This document shows positions 1-9,422 of a DNA stretch of 64,000 nt, piece by piece. The position numbers and the translations under genes are program-made. Position 1 is the stretch's first letter, and each line of letters begins with the position of its first letter. The notes below the pieces were generated by a model. That model searched no databases. It saw only the letters and a program-made list of their open reading frames with translations, and was not told the origin of the DNA. The DNA comes from Bradyrhizobium canariense (GTDB taxonomy: Bacteria; Pseudomonadota; Alphaproteobacteria; Rhizobiales; Xanthobacteraceae): contig NZ_LT629750.1 in assembly GCF_900105125.1 (NCBI RefSeq), forward strand, positions 1,922,001-1,986,000, written 5' to 3'.

Positions 1-927
1 CGTATCGGCCCCGGCGAGAGCGCGCTGCGTAATCGCATCGCCGCCCCCTACAAGGTTGGGCGCGAACCAAGCCAGCATTCCAACTGCTGCGCCGATAAGA
101 CCCGCACGCAGCTCGACAGGCCATCGGTCGAACCGATCGATCGTCGCAATGGTTCCAAGCAGCAAGCGATTATAGACGATCGCCACAAGTCCGGCGACCG
201 CCCCAAGGATAAAGTAGAGCGGCCTCGTTGCGGCACCAGCATAGGCCAACGCTTCAACATGGAAGTCTGCCGTGTCGCCGAGGAGCACACGGGACACGGA
301 GATGGCGGTCGCCGATGCGCCGAGCGCCGCTATCGCAACCCGTAGTTCGAATCGCCGCACCAACTCCTCCAGGACGAAAATGGCGCCGGCAATCGGCGCG
401 TTGAACGCAGTGGCTAGCCCTGCTCCCGCGCCGGCGGCAAGCAACACTCTGCAGTCAGGCCAGCTGCGTCGAAACTCCTTGCCGACAAGATGCCCGATGG
501 TCGCCGCCATCTGGACGCTCGGGCCTTCACGGCCGAGTGCGAGCCCCGAACCGATCGCCAGCACCCCGGCAACGAACTTCACCGGTATGATGCGAAACGG
601 CGCCTGCGGCAGCTCCTCGTTCAGCACCGCCTCGACGTGTGGGATGCCGCTGCCTGACGCGTGAGGCGAGTAGCGGCGAACCAGCCAGGCCGCTACCCCC
701 GCCCCGGCCGCACAAGCAACGCTAACGACCAAAAAGCCGGCGAAACCTTCCGAATGCGCCCAGACAATGACGGCATCGCGAAACCTGTCCGCCCGTTCAA
801 GCAAGAGCAGGAAGAGCGCTCCCACCAAACCTGAAACTGCGCCAACGATGAGCGCCAAAACAGCAAGCACCAGGAGGCTGCCATGGCCGCTATCTCGGTC
901 GCTCTCTCGTCTCTGCTCTGGGGTCAT
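1..927 (-). CDS. ClC-family chloride channel/antiporter (partial, C-terminus beyond window)
   Basis: Integral membrane protein of the ClC family, moving chloride across the inner membrane, often in exchange for protons. Reading the minus strand from an ATG at 927 gives an open frame to base 1 with the ClC signatures in order: GSGIPHVEA, then GREGP (the gating glutamate), then NAPIAGAIFVLEE, whose first glutamate matches the internal proton-glutamate site of antiporter-type ClCs. The first hydrophobic helix begins about 20 residues in. The 3' end lies outside the window, so a C-terminal CBS domain cannot be judged. It is the last visible gene of the minus-strand train that starts at 10.4 kb. 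The family call is secure; transporter rather than channel is an inference from the glutamates. Confidence 0.9.
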   Translation of the reverse strand, partial: MTPEQRRESDRDSGHGSLLVLAVLALIVGAVSGLVGALFLLLLERADRFRDAVIVWAHSEGFAGFLVVSVACAAGAGVAAWLVRRYSPHASGSGIPHVEAVLNEELPQAPFRIIPVKFVAGVLAIGSGLALGREGPSVQMAATIGHLVGKEFRRSWPDCRVLLAAGAGAGLATAFNAPIAGAIFVLEELVRRFELRVAIAALGASATAISVSRVLLGDTADFHVEALAYAGAATRPLYFILGAVAGLVAIVYNRLLLGTIATIDRFDRWPVELRAGLIGAAVGMLAWFAPNLVGGGDAITQRALAGADT

Positions 928-1032
928 TCGCGTTCCGAATTGGGGGGAACTAGAACTCGGAAATGGCTACCAACAATCCTTCCGTTGACAACCTTAAAAC
1001 TGGATATGAGGCGGTCGCGCAGTCTGGCGTAT

Positions 1033-2292
1033 TCATTGTGTCTCCTTCTCACGGTCCCGAAGCTTTGCGGCGGCGCGCGATGCGTCAAAGACCACTTGGT
1101 CGTATTGCCAAAGGCGCTCGAAGAACCTCAGGACTCGGCGCTCGCCGTCGCCGTCCTGCTCTGCAAATTGCAGAATTTCGGCCAGGGTTCGGTTCCCGTC
1201 GATGGTGCCGAGCAGCCGTTCCTCGAAAGAGTCGACCGTACAAACAAGATCGGTGAACTTGTGCCTCCGGTTTATCAACACCGCGGCGCTACCAGGAGGC
1301 AGACGTTCCCGAACGCACACCGTCCACGGCAGCGCAACGGGAACGTAGTCGCGCCATGCATCGCCGGCAAAGTTAATCGGCTGGCCCACATCGGAACGAT
1401 CGTCTCGGTACGCGATGAAGTTGTGCGAGACCATCGTTCCACGGAAGAGCTCGACGGCGGCGTGCTGCAGTCGCGAGGGCAACGAAGCCAGGCGCGCGGC
1501 GTGCGGGCTGCGCGCCACCATCCCGCATTGGGCCAGGTAGGGAGCCTGCTCGATCCAGCGACCGAAGGACATGCCGCACCGATCGAGCCATGCATACAGT
1601 TCCGGGACGGTGTAGGCGCGATCTTGGGGATGGAGGAGTGCGTCCGCCATCGCTTCCGGCCGCCGGAAATCCGCCGCCCGGCGCAGCAGGCCTGAAATCG
1701 GGTGGTCCGCCGGCAATGCTTCGATTGCGGCGCCGAGATCTCGTAGATCCTCTGCCGACGGGCTGATTCCGAGCAGGCCGCAGTACTCCTGCATCATGTA
1801 GATCCCGGCCCGGCCGTAGCGTGCGTAGACCATCAGGCGCATCGCGCCGCCCGGACGCAGCACATCGCGAAGGGCGCGAAGGCCGTGATCCGGGTCGGGC
1901 AAGTGATGCAGCACGCCTGTGCAGACCACGAGGTCGAAGCAGCGCCCAAGCTCCTGGACGCTCTCGATCGGCAGTTGATGGAGCTCGAGGTTCTCGAGAT
2001 TGTACTTGCGCTGAAGATCGCGCGTGTGACGCAGGCTCGTGTCGCTGATGTCGATCGCCGTGATTCGAGCATCGGGCTCGCGAAGCGCGTACCGCGCGGC
2101 CTGCGAAGTACCGCATCCGGCAATCAGGATTTCTTGTCCTCCCTGCGGTTGCTTGGCCGGCCACATCAGATGGAATTCGGCCCGGCGACGGTCCGGGTTC
2201 TTGTAGTGGTCGCGGTGCGCGTCCAGACTGGTGCGTGGGGCCGGATAGGGCATCCTTTCGTAGAAGTCGCGGACTTCTTCGCTGCGGTTCAC
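1033..2292 (-). CDS. class I SAM-dependent methyltransferase
   Basis: Predicted cytoplasmic methyltransferase of 419 residues. The Rossmann SAM-binding motif I is visible as LIAGCGTSQAARYA, followed by the acidic ITAIDIS, and then LVVCTGVLHHLPDPDHGLRA and LRPGGAMRLMVYA, as in Methyltransf_11/25-type enzymes. The C-terminal half (about 230 residues) is an extension I cannot place. The start chosen is a GTG at 2292, because AGGAGG sits six bases before it and the next residues (NRSEEVRDFYE) are where family similarity begins. An upstream GTG at 2355 has no ribosome site. It lies 106 bases downstream of a sulfatase gene on the same strand. The substrate is unknown. Confidence 0.8.
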   Translation of the reverse strand: MNRSEEVRDFYERMPYPAPRTSLDAHRDHYKNPDRRRAEFHLMWPAKQPQGGQEILIAGCGTSQAARYALREPDARITAIDISDTSLRHTRDLQRKYNLENLELHQLPIESVQELGRCFDLVVCTGVLHHLPDPDHGLRALRDVLRPGGAMRLMVYARYGRAGIYMMQEYCGLLGISPSAEDLRDLGAAIEALPADHPISGLLRRAADFRRPEAMADALLHPQDRAYTVPELYAWLDRCGMSFGRWIEQAPYLAQCGMVARSPHAARLASLPSRLQHAAVELFRGTMVSHNFIAYRDDRSDVGQPINFAGDAWRDYVPVALPWTVCVRERLPPGSAAVLINRRHKFTDLVCTVDSFEERLLGTIDGNRTLAEILQFAEQDGDGERRVLRFFERLWQYDQVVFDASRAAAKLRDREKETQ

Positions 2293-2398
2293 GTCGGACC
2301 TCCTCGGATTTCCGGCCTCAGCGCCCGCCCCTAGCCGCTCAACGTCGAGCGCCACAGGCGGCAGGCCAAAAGCCTGCCGCCCGAAGCCGAATGTGGGC

Positions 2399-3943
2399 TC
2401 AATGCATTCCGGAGGCGGTTTCGTGCATCATCCTCAACGCGTCGTCGAGGGTGAAGGTGTTGGGCTTCTGAACCGGCGGGAAGTCCTTGAAGGTCGCCGC
2501 CCATTGGGCGGCGGCCGCCTGCGCTCCGTACAACAGGTAAATGTGATGAATGTACCACTCCCAGTAGGTGTTGGACGTCTGATCCGCCCGCTCGTAAGGG
2601 TCGGTGCGAAGATTGAACATCTTCGGTATTCTGAGCCGGGTGAACGGCTCCGCCCAGACCTGTAGCGTGCCGTGGCACCGCTGCTCCATGAACGCCATCT
2701 TCCAATTGTCGTAGCGCAAGCCCAGCACGTCGCCGTCATCGCTCAAATACATGAAGAACTCGCGCGGGCTCTCCTTTGCCTCGCCGGTGAGGTAGGGCAC
2801 AAGATTGTAGCCGTCGATGTGGTTCTTGTAGGTGCGGCCGATCGCCTGATAACCGCTCTTCAGCTTCTCGACGACATCCGGATCGCCGGCCATGGCGAGG
2901 AAGGTCGGGAACCAGTCGTGATGCTGGACGATCCCGTTCGAGACTTGGCCCGGCTTGATCTTGCCCGGCCAGCGCACCACCATCGGGACCCGGAAGGCGC
3001 CCTCCCAGTTGGTGTTCTTCTCGCTGCGGAACGGCGTCATGCCGCCATCCGGCCACGAGTTCATGTGGGGGCCGTTGTCAGTCGAATACATGACGAAAGT
3101 GTTGTCGGCGATGCCGAGCTGGTCGAGATAATCGAGCACCTGGCCGATGTTCTTGTCGTGGTCAACCATCGTGTCGTGATAGGGGGACTGCCAGCGTCCC
3201 GCCTGTCCTTTGTTCTCGGGCTTTGGATGGGTGTAGAGATGCATGTGGGTCGTGTTCAGCCAGACGAAGAAGGGCTTCCCCTCGCCGTTCTGGCGCTTCA
3301 TGAAATCTTTGGCTGCCGCAATAAATTCGTCGTCGCAGGTTTCCATGCGCTTTTTGGTGAGCGGGCCGGTGTCGGTCACTCTCTGTTTTCCCACTTTGCC
3401 CCAACGCGGTTCGTCGGTCGGGTCGTCCTTGTCGGTCGCCCAGGAATGGATCACGCCGCGCGGTCCAAACCTATTACGGAAGTTCGGGAAATCTTTCTCG
3501 TTCGGGTAGTCCTCCATTTCCGGCTCTTCTTCGGCGTTGAGGTGATAGAGGTTGCCGAAGAACTCGTCGAACCCGTGGTTGGTCGGCAGCATGCGGTTGA
3601 GATCGCCGAGATGGTTCTTGCCGAACTGCGCGGTCGCGTAGCCCTGGTTCTTGAGGCAGGCGGCGATGGTCGCGAGCTTCTCCGACATGCCGATCGGCGC
3701 GCCGGGGATGCCGACCTTGGAGAGGCCGGTGCGATAGACGCTCTGCCCGGTGATGAAGGAGGAGCGTCCCGCCGTGCACGACTGCTCGCCGTAGCAATCG
3801 GTGAACATCATGCCTTCCTTGGCGATGCGGTCGATGTTGGGCGTCTTGTAACCCATGAGGCCGTGCGAATAGCAGCTCAGATTAGAGATGCCGATGTCGT
3901 CGCCCCAAATGACGAGGATGTTCGGCTTTTTCGTCTTGGCCAT
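2399..3943 (-). CDS. type I (formylglycine) sulfatase, no signal peptide
   Basis: Arylsulfatase-superfamily enzyme of 514 residues hydrolysing a sulfate ester, substrate unknown. The core is CTAGR with Cys56 as the residue to be oxidised to formylglycine, preceded by the metal-binding WGDDIG near the N-terminus. Later motifs are GKNHLGD, TTHMHL and STDNGPHMNSWPDGG, which carry the remaining metal and sulfate ligands. AGGAGG lies 8 bases before the ATG. There is no signal peptide, since the catalytic fold begins at residue 7, so a cytoplasmic location is likely. This contrasts with the Tat-exported paralogue at 46.4-48.2 kb. An FGE homologue at the head of the same gene train (9.4-10.4 kb) is the obvious maturation partner. 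Aryl versus alkyl sulfatase cannot be decided. Confidence 0.92.
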   Translation of the reverse strand: MAKTKKPNILVIWGDDIGISNLSCYSHGLMGYKTPNIDRIAKEGMMFTDCYGEQSCTAGRSSFITGQSVYRTGLSKVGIPGAPIGMSEKLATIAACLKNQGYATAQFGKNHLGDLNRMLPTNHGFDEFFGNLYHLNAEEEPEMEDYPNEKDFPNFRNRFGPRGVIHSWATDKDDPTDEPRWGKVGKQRVTDTGPLTKKRMETCDDEFIAAAKDFMKRQNGEGKPFFVWLNTTHMHLYTHPKPENKGQAGRWQSPYHDTMVDHDKNIGQVLDYLDQLGIADNTFVMYSTDNGPHMNSWPDGGMTPFRSEKNTNWEGAFRVPMVVRWPGKIKPGQVSNGIVQHHDWFPTFLAMAGDPDVVEKLKSGYQAIGRTYKNHIDGYNLVPYLTGEAKESPREFFMYLSDDGDVLGLRYDNWKMAFMEQRCHGTLQVWAEPFTRLRIPKMFNLRTDPYERADQTSNTYWEWYIHHIYLLYGAQAAAAQWAATFKDFPPVQKPNTFTLDDALRMMHETASGMH

Positions 3944-4004
3944 TTCAATCTCCTCCTGTTGGCATTGCAGTTGCAGGCGTAGTAGTGAGGTATGACTCCG
4001 TGCA

Positions 4005-5045
4005 TTACGATCGCTTTACGGTAGAGCGCGGCGCGCTTGTCGGGGTGTAGCCTTTGCGCTGCTTACCGCGAAACATCCAGTAGACGACCGCGGTGTAGGC
4101 GCTGATCACCGGCAGCACGAACAGTCCGGCGCCCCAAAACAGGAAAGATAAGGAAGCCTCAGGCGCTGCCGCCGCGGCCACCGTGACGCTGTAGGGGATC
4201 ATGTACGGCCAGAACATCACCGCGAGCGAGAGAAAGGCGGCGACGAAGAGCGCGACCGTCATGGCGAACGGCCATGAGTCGCGAAGCTGACGCGCACCCG
4301 AAAAAATGCCAACGATCGCGATGATGCCGATCAGCGGAAAGACAAAGCCCCAGGAACGGTCGAGGAAGAGGCTTCCAGTCATGCGGGCCCGATCGATGAA
4401 CGCCATCACGACGGCAACGCACAGGACCGCAACAACCGCACCGGCAAGCACCGGTATGCGACTGCGCGCCCAGCTGCGTAGCGGATCTTCGGACTTAAGG
4501 ACCAACCAGCCCGCGCCCAGCAGCGCATAAGCAAGCACGAGGCCGATCCCGCACAGGAACGGAAGCCCTGCGACCCAGTCGAACGAGCCTCCGGAAAACT
4601 GGCCATTCGCGACCGGTATTCCGCGGATCATGGCTCCGACCGCTGCGCCTTGGACAAAGGCCGCAACGAGCGAGCCGACAGCGAAGCTGCGATCCCAGAA
4701 TCCTTGTGCAGCGCCCCGAGCGCGGAATTCGAATGCGACGCCGCGGAATATCAGTCCCAAGAGGAGCAGCAGCACCGGGATGTAAAAGGCCCCCAGGAAC
4801 ACTGCGTAGACGGCGGGGAAGGCTGCGAACAACGTGGCGCCCACCACGATCAGCCAAGTCTCGTTGCCGTCCCAAAATGGAGAGATCGAGGCGATCATTT
4901 CGTCGCGCAGCGCCGCGTCCTTGGTGGCGCCAAAAAGGATCCCGACGCCCAGGTCAAAGCCGTCTAGGACGACATAGGCGAGAATCGCCACGCCGATCAC
5001 GGCGACCCAGAACAGGGCGAGCGCTGAGGGGTCCGTCGCACTCAT
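4005..5045 (-). CDS. cydB: cytochrome bd-type quinol oxidase subunit II
   Basis: Subunit II of a bd-family terminal oxidase, pairing with CydA in the inner membrane. The 346-residue frame starts MSATDPSALALFWVAVIGV and has the early FDLGVGILFG and SPFWDGNETWLIVVGA motifs typical of CydB, then about eight more hydrophobic helices. The start ATG (5043-5045) overlaps the cydA stop as ATGA, so translation is probably coupled. The open frame runs further upstream into cydA, but that part is antisense-like noise and was not used. The length and the CydA partner fit the cyanide-insensitive (CIO) branch. It is followed after 61 bases by the sulfatase gene. Confidence 0.93.
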   Translation of the reverse strand: MSATDPSALALFWVAVIGVAILAYVVLDGFDLGVGILFGATKDAALRDEMIASISPFWDGNETWLIVVGATLFAAFPAVYAVFLGAFYIPVLLLLLGLIFRGVAFEFRARGAAQGFWDRSFAVGSLVAAFVQGAAVGAMIRGIPVANGQFSGGSFDWVAGLPFLCGIGLVLAYALLGAGWLVLKSEDPLRSWARSRIPVLAGAVVAVLCVAVVMAFIDRARMTGSLFLDRSWGFVFPLIGIIAIVGIFSGARQLRDSWPFAMTVALFVAAFLSLAVMFWPYMIPYSVTVAAAAAPEASLSFLFWGAGLFVLPVISAYTAVVYWMFRGKQRKGYTPTSAPRSTVKRS

Positions 5046-6433
5046 CGCGGTTCCTCCGTGGAGGATTGCATTGCAACAGCGAGCGGCCGAGCCGGAGTCA
5101 TTTTCGCCCGGTCCGACGCATCGCGCCCGGGGCCATCCCGCAAAAGTCGGTGAATGAAAAATAGACCAAAGCCGAATATAGTCGCGTAGGCGATGACGTA
5201 GCACGCCAGCGAAAACAGCACGTCCCCCGTCGTCAACGACGGCGTTACAGCATCCTTCGTACGCAGAAGGCCGTAGACTACCCAGGGCTGGCGGCCGACT
5301 TCGGCGGTAAACCATCCTGCCAGCACGGCGATGAAGCCGCTCGGGAAGGATAGGAACGCCACCCACAGAAACCAGCGAGTGCTCTCCAGCCGGCCGCGCC
5401 AGCGCAGAAAGCTTCCAAACCAAGATACCGCGAGCATTATCAGGCCCATTCCCACCATGACGCGGAACGCGAAAAAGGGAATGATCACCGGTGGGCGGTC
5501 TTCGGGCGGGAAGGTCTCCAGCCCAATCTCGCGCGCGGTCCAATTGCCGGAGGCGATGAAGCTGCCGAGCCCTGGGATTTCGATCGCAAAGAGATTCCGC
5601 TCCTCGAATGGATCAGGCAGAGCGATCAGCACCTCGCTTGCCGGCTGCTGGGTCTTCCAGCGCGCCTCGATCGCAGCGAATTTAGCCGGCTGGTAGTTGA
5701 GCACGTAAATGCCGGTCAAATGACCGAACACCATTTGCACCGGAATCATAACGGCGACGAGCCCGAGCCCCCAGCGCAGCATGGCGCGCGACTCCGGCAC
5801 GTCCTTGCCACGCAGCAGGTACCAGGCGCCGGTGGCCGTGATGCCCATGCCGGTGGTCAAGAAGGCGGCCAGCAGCATGTGTGGCCATCGAATCCGCATG
5901 ATGGGCCCGGTGGTGATGGCCCACCAGTCGCCCGGCTCGATCCTGCCGTTGACCATGACATGGCCGAGCGGCACCTGCATCCAACTGTTGTTGGCGAGGA
6001 TCCAGAACGACGAGAACATGGTGCCGAGCGAGACCATGCAACAGGAGAGAAAGTAGAACCAGGGCGGCACGCGGTCGCGACCGAGGAGCACGACGCCAAA
6101 GAATGTTGCTTCCAACATGAAGGCCGTGAAGGTCTCATAGCCCAGCAACGGCCCCTGGATCGATCCGGTGCGCTCGGCCAGTACGCTCCAGTTGGTGCCG
6201 AACTGGAAGGCCATCACGATGCCGCTGACCACGCCCATGCCGAACGACAGAGCAAATATCTTGAGCCAGAAGTCGAAGATCCGCCGATAGAGCTGGTTGC
6301 CGGTCCACAACCGCACGCCTTCGAGAGTCGCAAGCCATGCGGCGAGCCCAATCGTGAAGGCCGGGAAGATGATATGGAAGCTGATGACGAAGGCGAACTG
6401 CACCCGCGACAGCAGAACGGGATCAAGCTCCAT
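5042..6433 (-). CDS. cydA: cytochrome bd-type quinol oxidase subunit I (CIO-like)
   Basis: Haem-bearing subunit I of a bd-family quinol oxidase, reducing oxygen with quinol electrons. The 463-residue protein begins MELDPVLLSRVQFA. It keeps an early histidine (SFHIIFP), a conserved acidic LEATFFG, WPHMLLAAF with the second haem-ligand histidine, and GRQPW near the end. The stretch between the helices that form the quinol loop looks short, as in CIO-type enzymes rather than E. coli CydA. The start at 6433 is supported by AGGAG seven bases upstream; an ATG 15 bases earlier overlaps that site. It lies 50 bases downstream of a PQQ dehydrogenase gene, a plausible electron donor via quinone. Confidence 0.94.
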   Translation of the reverse strand: MELDPVLLSRVQFAFVISFHIIFPAFTIGLAAWLATLEGVRLWTGNQLYRRIFDFWLKIFALSFGMGVVSGIVMAFQFGTNWSVLAERTGSIQGPLLGYETFTAFMLEATFFGVVLLGRDRVPPWFYFLSCCMVSLGTMFSSFWILANNSWMQVPLGHVMVNGRIEPGDWWAITTGPIMRIRWPHMLLAAFLTTGMGITATGAWYLLRGKDVPESRAMLRWGLGLVAVMIPVQMVFGHLTGIYVLNYQPAKFAAIEARWKTQQPASEVLIALPDPFEERNLFAIEIPGLGSFIASGNWTAREIGLETFPPEDRPPVIIPFFAFRVMVGMGLIMLAVSWFGSFLRWRGRLESTRWFLWVAFLSFPSGFIAVLAGWFTAEVGRQPWVVYGLLRTKDAVTPSLTTGDVLFSLACYVIAYATIFGFGLFFIHRLLRDGPGRDASDRAKMTPARPLAVAMQSSTEEPR

Positions 6434-6483
6434 GACCAGACTCCTCATTGGCTCGCGCGGCGGCGGCGGCGCCGTCGGCTGCT

Positions 6484-8268
6484 TCAGTAGCCCTCGAGAC
6501 CGAGGATCGCGATCTTTGCCCTCCTGATTTCGGCAGGAAAGGCGGGAGCTACGTAGCCGGTCGTCACCGCAACTTTTTGAGTGCCGTTCACCGTATAAGT
6601 GATCACCCCGCCACCGATCGCGCCGCCGATCTTCTTGCCCCACAGCTTCTGGCCGGTCGCCGCGTCAAGCGCATAGAAATTGCCGCCCAGGTCACCGAAG
6701 AACACAAGGCCCCCAGCGGTCGGCGTCACAGCACCCATGATCGGATAATTGGACTTCAGCCTCCACTTCCACACCCCTGTGTCGGCGTCGACCGCGTGAA
6801 GCCATCCCGCCCAGAAGCCGTCGGCACGCGAGAACTTTCCGAACACGTTGAACGGATTGAGATTTCTATCTCCCGTCCACACCTGCCCGAGCGGGACAGC
6901 CGCCATTTCTTCCCTGGTCTGCAGCTTCACCGTCACGCACCAGTCGACCTGGCCGGTGAAGATGAAATTGGTCACAGGGTCGTAGGCCGGGCTGTTCCAT
7001 TCCCCCCCGCCCGCCGCGCCCGGACAAAAATGGACGTCTTTGTCGACAGCGAAGGGCTCTTCCACATTCTCGATTCTCGTCACCGGCGTCCGGTACAAGA
7101 GCTTGTTGTCAGCAAGATCAAAGCCGTAAAGGTGCCCGTCCTTTGGCGCCACCGCCATGAGCCTTTTGCCCCCCCTCGTCTTGATCAAAGCCGGCGGGTT
7201 GGAGACGTCCCAGTCGTGCCAATCCCTGGGCACAAGCTGGAAATGGTTCTTGTACGCGCCGGTCTTGGCGTCGAGGACAACGACGGAGCCGGTGAAGAGA
7301 TTGTCCCCCTGGCGGACGCTGTTGTCGTAGTCAGGCGCGGGATTGCCAACCGGCACATACAAGAGCCCGGAAGCCGGGTCCAAGGTCGTAGAAGTCCAGG
7401 CTCCCCCGCCGCTGATCGGAGCGCCAGGCACGTTTTTCCAAGTCGAAGTGTCGAGCGGCGAAGTGCCCTCAGGCCCGCGAACCGTATCGCCCTCGGTCTT
7501 GGGCACGAGGAAGAATTGCCACACAATCTTGCCGGTCCTGGCGTCGAGCGCGTACATGTGCCCTTTGGCGCCCTTGAAGTCTCCGCCGGCGTTGCCGACG
7601 AAGACGAGGCCCTGCCAGGCGATCGGTGCCGCTGGCACGTCTTCGCCCTTTTTCACGTCCGCGATCGTCGTCTCCCAGAGACGCTTGCCGGTTTTGAAGT
7701 CGTAGGCCAGCACGCGCCCGTCGTCTGTCCCACGGAACAAACTCCCGTCGAGGTAAGCCGCGCCCCGATTGGTCGGGATAATGTAAGCCGGATATTCCTC
7801 GTGCCTGCGCCAGTTCTCGGCGCAGGTCGAGGGGTCGATCGAGAAAATATCGAATTCGGTCGTCCCGATGAGCGCGCCCTCCACCATGATCAGGCCGGTC
7901 TCGAAGCTGGTCAATCGCCAGGTGTCGTAGGTACATGAGACCTTGAGCTTGGCGACGTTCTTCGTGTTGATCTGGCTGAGGTCTGAGAAGCGCTCGGAAG
8001 TCAGCGTTTTGTTGTAGCTCGGCCAGTCCGCGGCGGCAGGCGAGGCAGGAGCCGCAGGCGCGGGCGCCGCAGCGCCCTTGTAATTTGGGTTCGTTTCCGT
8101 GGCTACGGCACCCGCAGGCGCAAGGAGCGACAGAATTTCGCCGCGCAACTCGCCGACGCGCGCCTCGACTCCGGCCTCGTCCGCAAGCGCGGAGGTGACT
8201 CCTCCGCCCACCACGACCGCGTTTAGCGCAAGGAACACGATGCTGAAGAGTTCGAGTCTGCGATTCAT
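6484..8268 (-). CDS. secreted PQQ-dependent quinoprotein dehydrogenase
   Basis: Exported eight-bladed propeller dehydrogenase of 594 residues, expected to oxidise an alcohol or related substrate in the periplasm with pyrroloquinoline quinone. After a signal peptide (MNRRLELFSIVFLALNAVVV) come DWPSYNKTLTSERFS, which resembles the start of PQQ alcohol dehydrogenases, and repeated tryptophan-docking blades such as ALDARTGKIVW, AVDADTGVWKW and ALDAATGQKLW. GGEWNSPAYDP and GGAWTSTTLDP also fit the family. No haem c motif CxxCH is seen, so electrons would need another carrier or quinone. GGAGG before the ATG supports the start at 8268. The downstream neighbours are cydA and cydB. The substrate is unknown, and no pqq biosynthesis genes lie in the window. 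Confidence 0.85.
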   Translation of the reverse strand: MNRRLELFSIVFLALNAVVVGGGVTSALADEAGVEARVGELRGEILSLLAPAGAVATETNPNYKGAAAPAPAAPASPAAADWPSYNKTLTSERFSDLSQINTKNVAKLKVSCTYDTWRLTSFETGLIMVEGALIGTTEFDIFSIDPSTCAENWRRHEEYPAYIIPTNRGAAYLDGSLFRGTDDGRVLAYDFKTGKRLWETTIADVKKGEDVPAAPIAWQGLVFVGNAGGDFKGAKGHMYALDARTGKIVWQFFLVPKTEGDTVRGPEGTSPLDTSTWKNVPGAPISGGGAWTSTTLDPASGLLYVPVGNPAPDYDNSVRQGDNLFTGSVVVLDAKTGAYKNHFQLVPRDWHDWDVSNPPALIKTRGGKRLMAVAPKDGHLYGFDLADNKLLYRTPVTRIENVEEPFAVDKDVHFCPGAAGGGEWNSPAYDPVTNFIFTGQVDWCVTVKLQTREEMAAVPLGQVWTGDRNLNPFNVFGKFSRADGFWAGWLHAVDADTGVWKWRLKSNYPIMGAVTPTAGGLVFFGDLGGNFYALDAATGQKLWGKKIGGAIGGGVITYTVNGTQKVAVTTGYVAPAFPAEIRRAKIAILGLEGY

Positions 8269-8435
8269 CTCCGCCTCCCTTGTTTGGTTACAAGCGGGTT
8301 TTCCACTGTCGAGGGGCAACCGCCCTTCGAAGGCAAGAGCTTCGCTTTTACGCTCATGCTGATGAACCTGTTTACGATGGTCGGGCTTGAGTCAGTCACT
8401 GCGGAACCCCTTTCACTCGCAATTTCCCCCGGCGG

Positions 8436-8906
8436 CTACACAAGGCGCAGCAGCACGGCAAAGAAGGCAAACAGGCCGATGCAGATGAGGAGGACGGCGA
8501 TCGCGAGAACCGGCGTCTCCACTCCTTCCCTTGTCGGTCCGGCAATTGGAGCGAACGATCCACCCCAAAGGTAACGAATGATCCACAAGTACTGCCAAAC
8601 CGCGATGAGTAGCGCCAGGACACCGCATGAGATCAGGGCCAGCCCGAGGTCGCGCGGTGCGCTTGGATAAGCAGCAGGTCGGGCTCCGGGCATCTGTTCC
8701 AGGCGTTCGAAGAACTGGACGATCGCGAAGCCGAAGCCGATCAGCGCGGTTGCAGTCCGTATCCACGACATCATCGTGCGCTCGATGCTCAGGCGAGTAC
8801 GGATCCAGCTAAAGTGGCTGTCTGAGGTTACTCTTACCTCGAACCTGCCCGCGCTTGGGGCGGAGTGTTGGTCTGCCGTGCCGGGTGCTTCATTGCTGGC
8901 GTTCAT
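8436..8906 (-). CDS. DUF202 (YidH-like) membrane protein
   Basis: Small inner-membrane protein of 156 residues. The DUF202 signature is visible as LSIERTMMSWIRTATALIGFG, split here over residues of the first membrane segment, followed by two further hydrophobic segments (LGLALISCGVLALLIAVWQY and a C-terminal LAIAVLLICIGLFAFF). The N-terminal 30 residues are polar and Ser/Ala-rich. GAGG eight bases before the ATG supports the start. It sits between the small membrane protein gene (42 bases away) and the quinoprotein gene in the sulfatase train. The molecular function of DUF202 proteins is not known. Confidence 0.8.
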   Translation of the reverse strand: MNASNEAPGTADQHSAPSAGRFEVRVTSDSHFSWIRTRLSIERTMMSWIRTATALIGFGFAIVQFFERLEQMPGARPAAYPSAPRDLGLALISCGVLALLIAVWQYLWIIRYLWGGSFAPIAGPTREGVETPVLAIAVLLICIGLFAFFAVLLRLV

Positions 8907-8948
8907 TTCGGTGTCCTCACCAGATTTGTGCGCGGATGTGCCATCGCG

Positions 8949-9422
8949 TCACCTGCGCGCGATGCGCGCGACAAGGCCTCGGACTAGCAAGTACGGTACA
9001 AATGCAAGCAACAACGCGACGACGAGCGCCTCATTCGGATAGAACGTCTTGAGCACGAGCAGCTGATAGATTAGGTCGATCACCAGCCCCAGAAGGATGA
9101 TTCTGGCGGTCGCATTCAACCCCTCGCGCAGCCGTCCAACGCGTTCCTGCGAATTGCGCAGCACCGTCATGAAATACGGAGAGCGGCCGGCCCGCGCGTC
9201 GGCGCGGCCATCGTGGATAGCTGCGATCACGGCCATCAACGGCTGCAGGACGAAGCGGAACCTCATCGGCTCGTCCGGCCGCTCGACCAGGTCGTGCCAG
9301 AATCGTTGGAAGGTTGCGACCGTAACGCCGTGCCACAGCACGCCGGCGACGAACAGCACGATGCCGAACACCACGACCAACTTGGCCAGAAGGCCCAGTT
9401 CCTGCGGATTGGCATCGGTCAT
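8949..9422 (-). CDS. small integral membrane protein, function unknown
   Basis: A 157-residue protein I do not recognise. It has an N-terminal hydrophobic segment (LLAKLVVVFGIVLFVAGVLW), a polar middle rich in Arg and Glu (FWHDLVERPDEPMRF) and two C-terminal hydrophobic segments (IILLGLVIDLIYQLLVL and ALVVALLLAFVPYLLVRGL), ending in ARIARR. The start ATG at 9422 overlaps the stop of the upstream FGE gene as ATGA, so the two are translationally coupled. The longer upstream reading frame lies inside the FGE gene and was rejected. The coupling implies a role with the FGE/sulfatase system, but that is inference. Confidence 0.7.
   Translation of the reverse strand: MTDANPQELGLLAKLVVVFGIVLFVAGVLWHGVTVATFQRFWHDLVERPDEPMRFRFVLQPLMAVIAAIHDGRADARAGRSPYFMTVLRNSQERVGRLREGLNATARIILLGLVIDLIYQLLVLKTFYPNEALVVALLLAFVPYLLVRGLVARIARR

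Noticed and set aside
2672..3982. Long open frame (436 residues) on the plus strand opposite the first sulfatase gene
   Set aside because: It is the exact antisense of a gene with full sulfatase motifs, shows no family signature, and arises from codon bias in GC-rich DNA.
5046..5543. N-terminal extension of cydB by 166 residues
   Set aside because: Lies entirely within cydA; the MSATDPS start with the ATGA overlap matches the CydB family.
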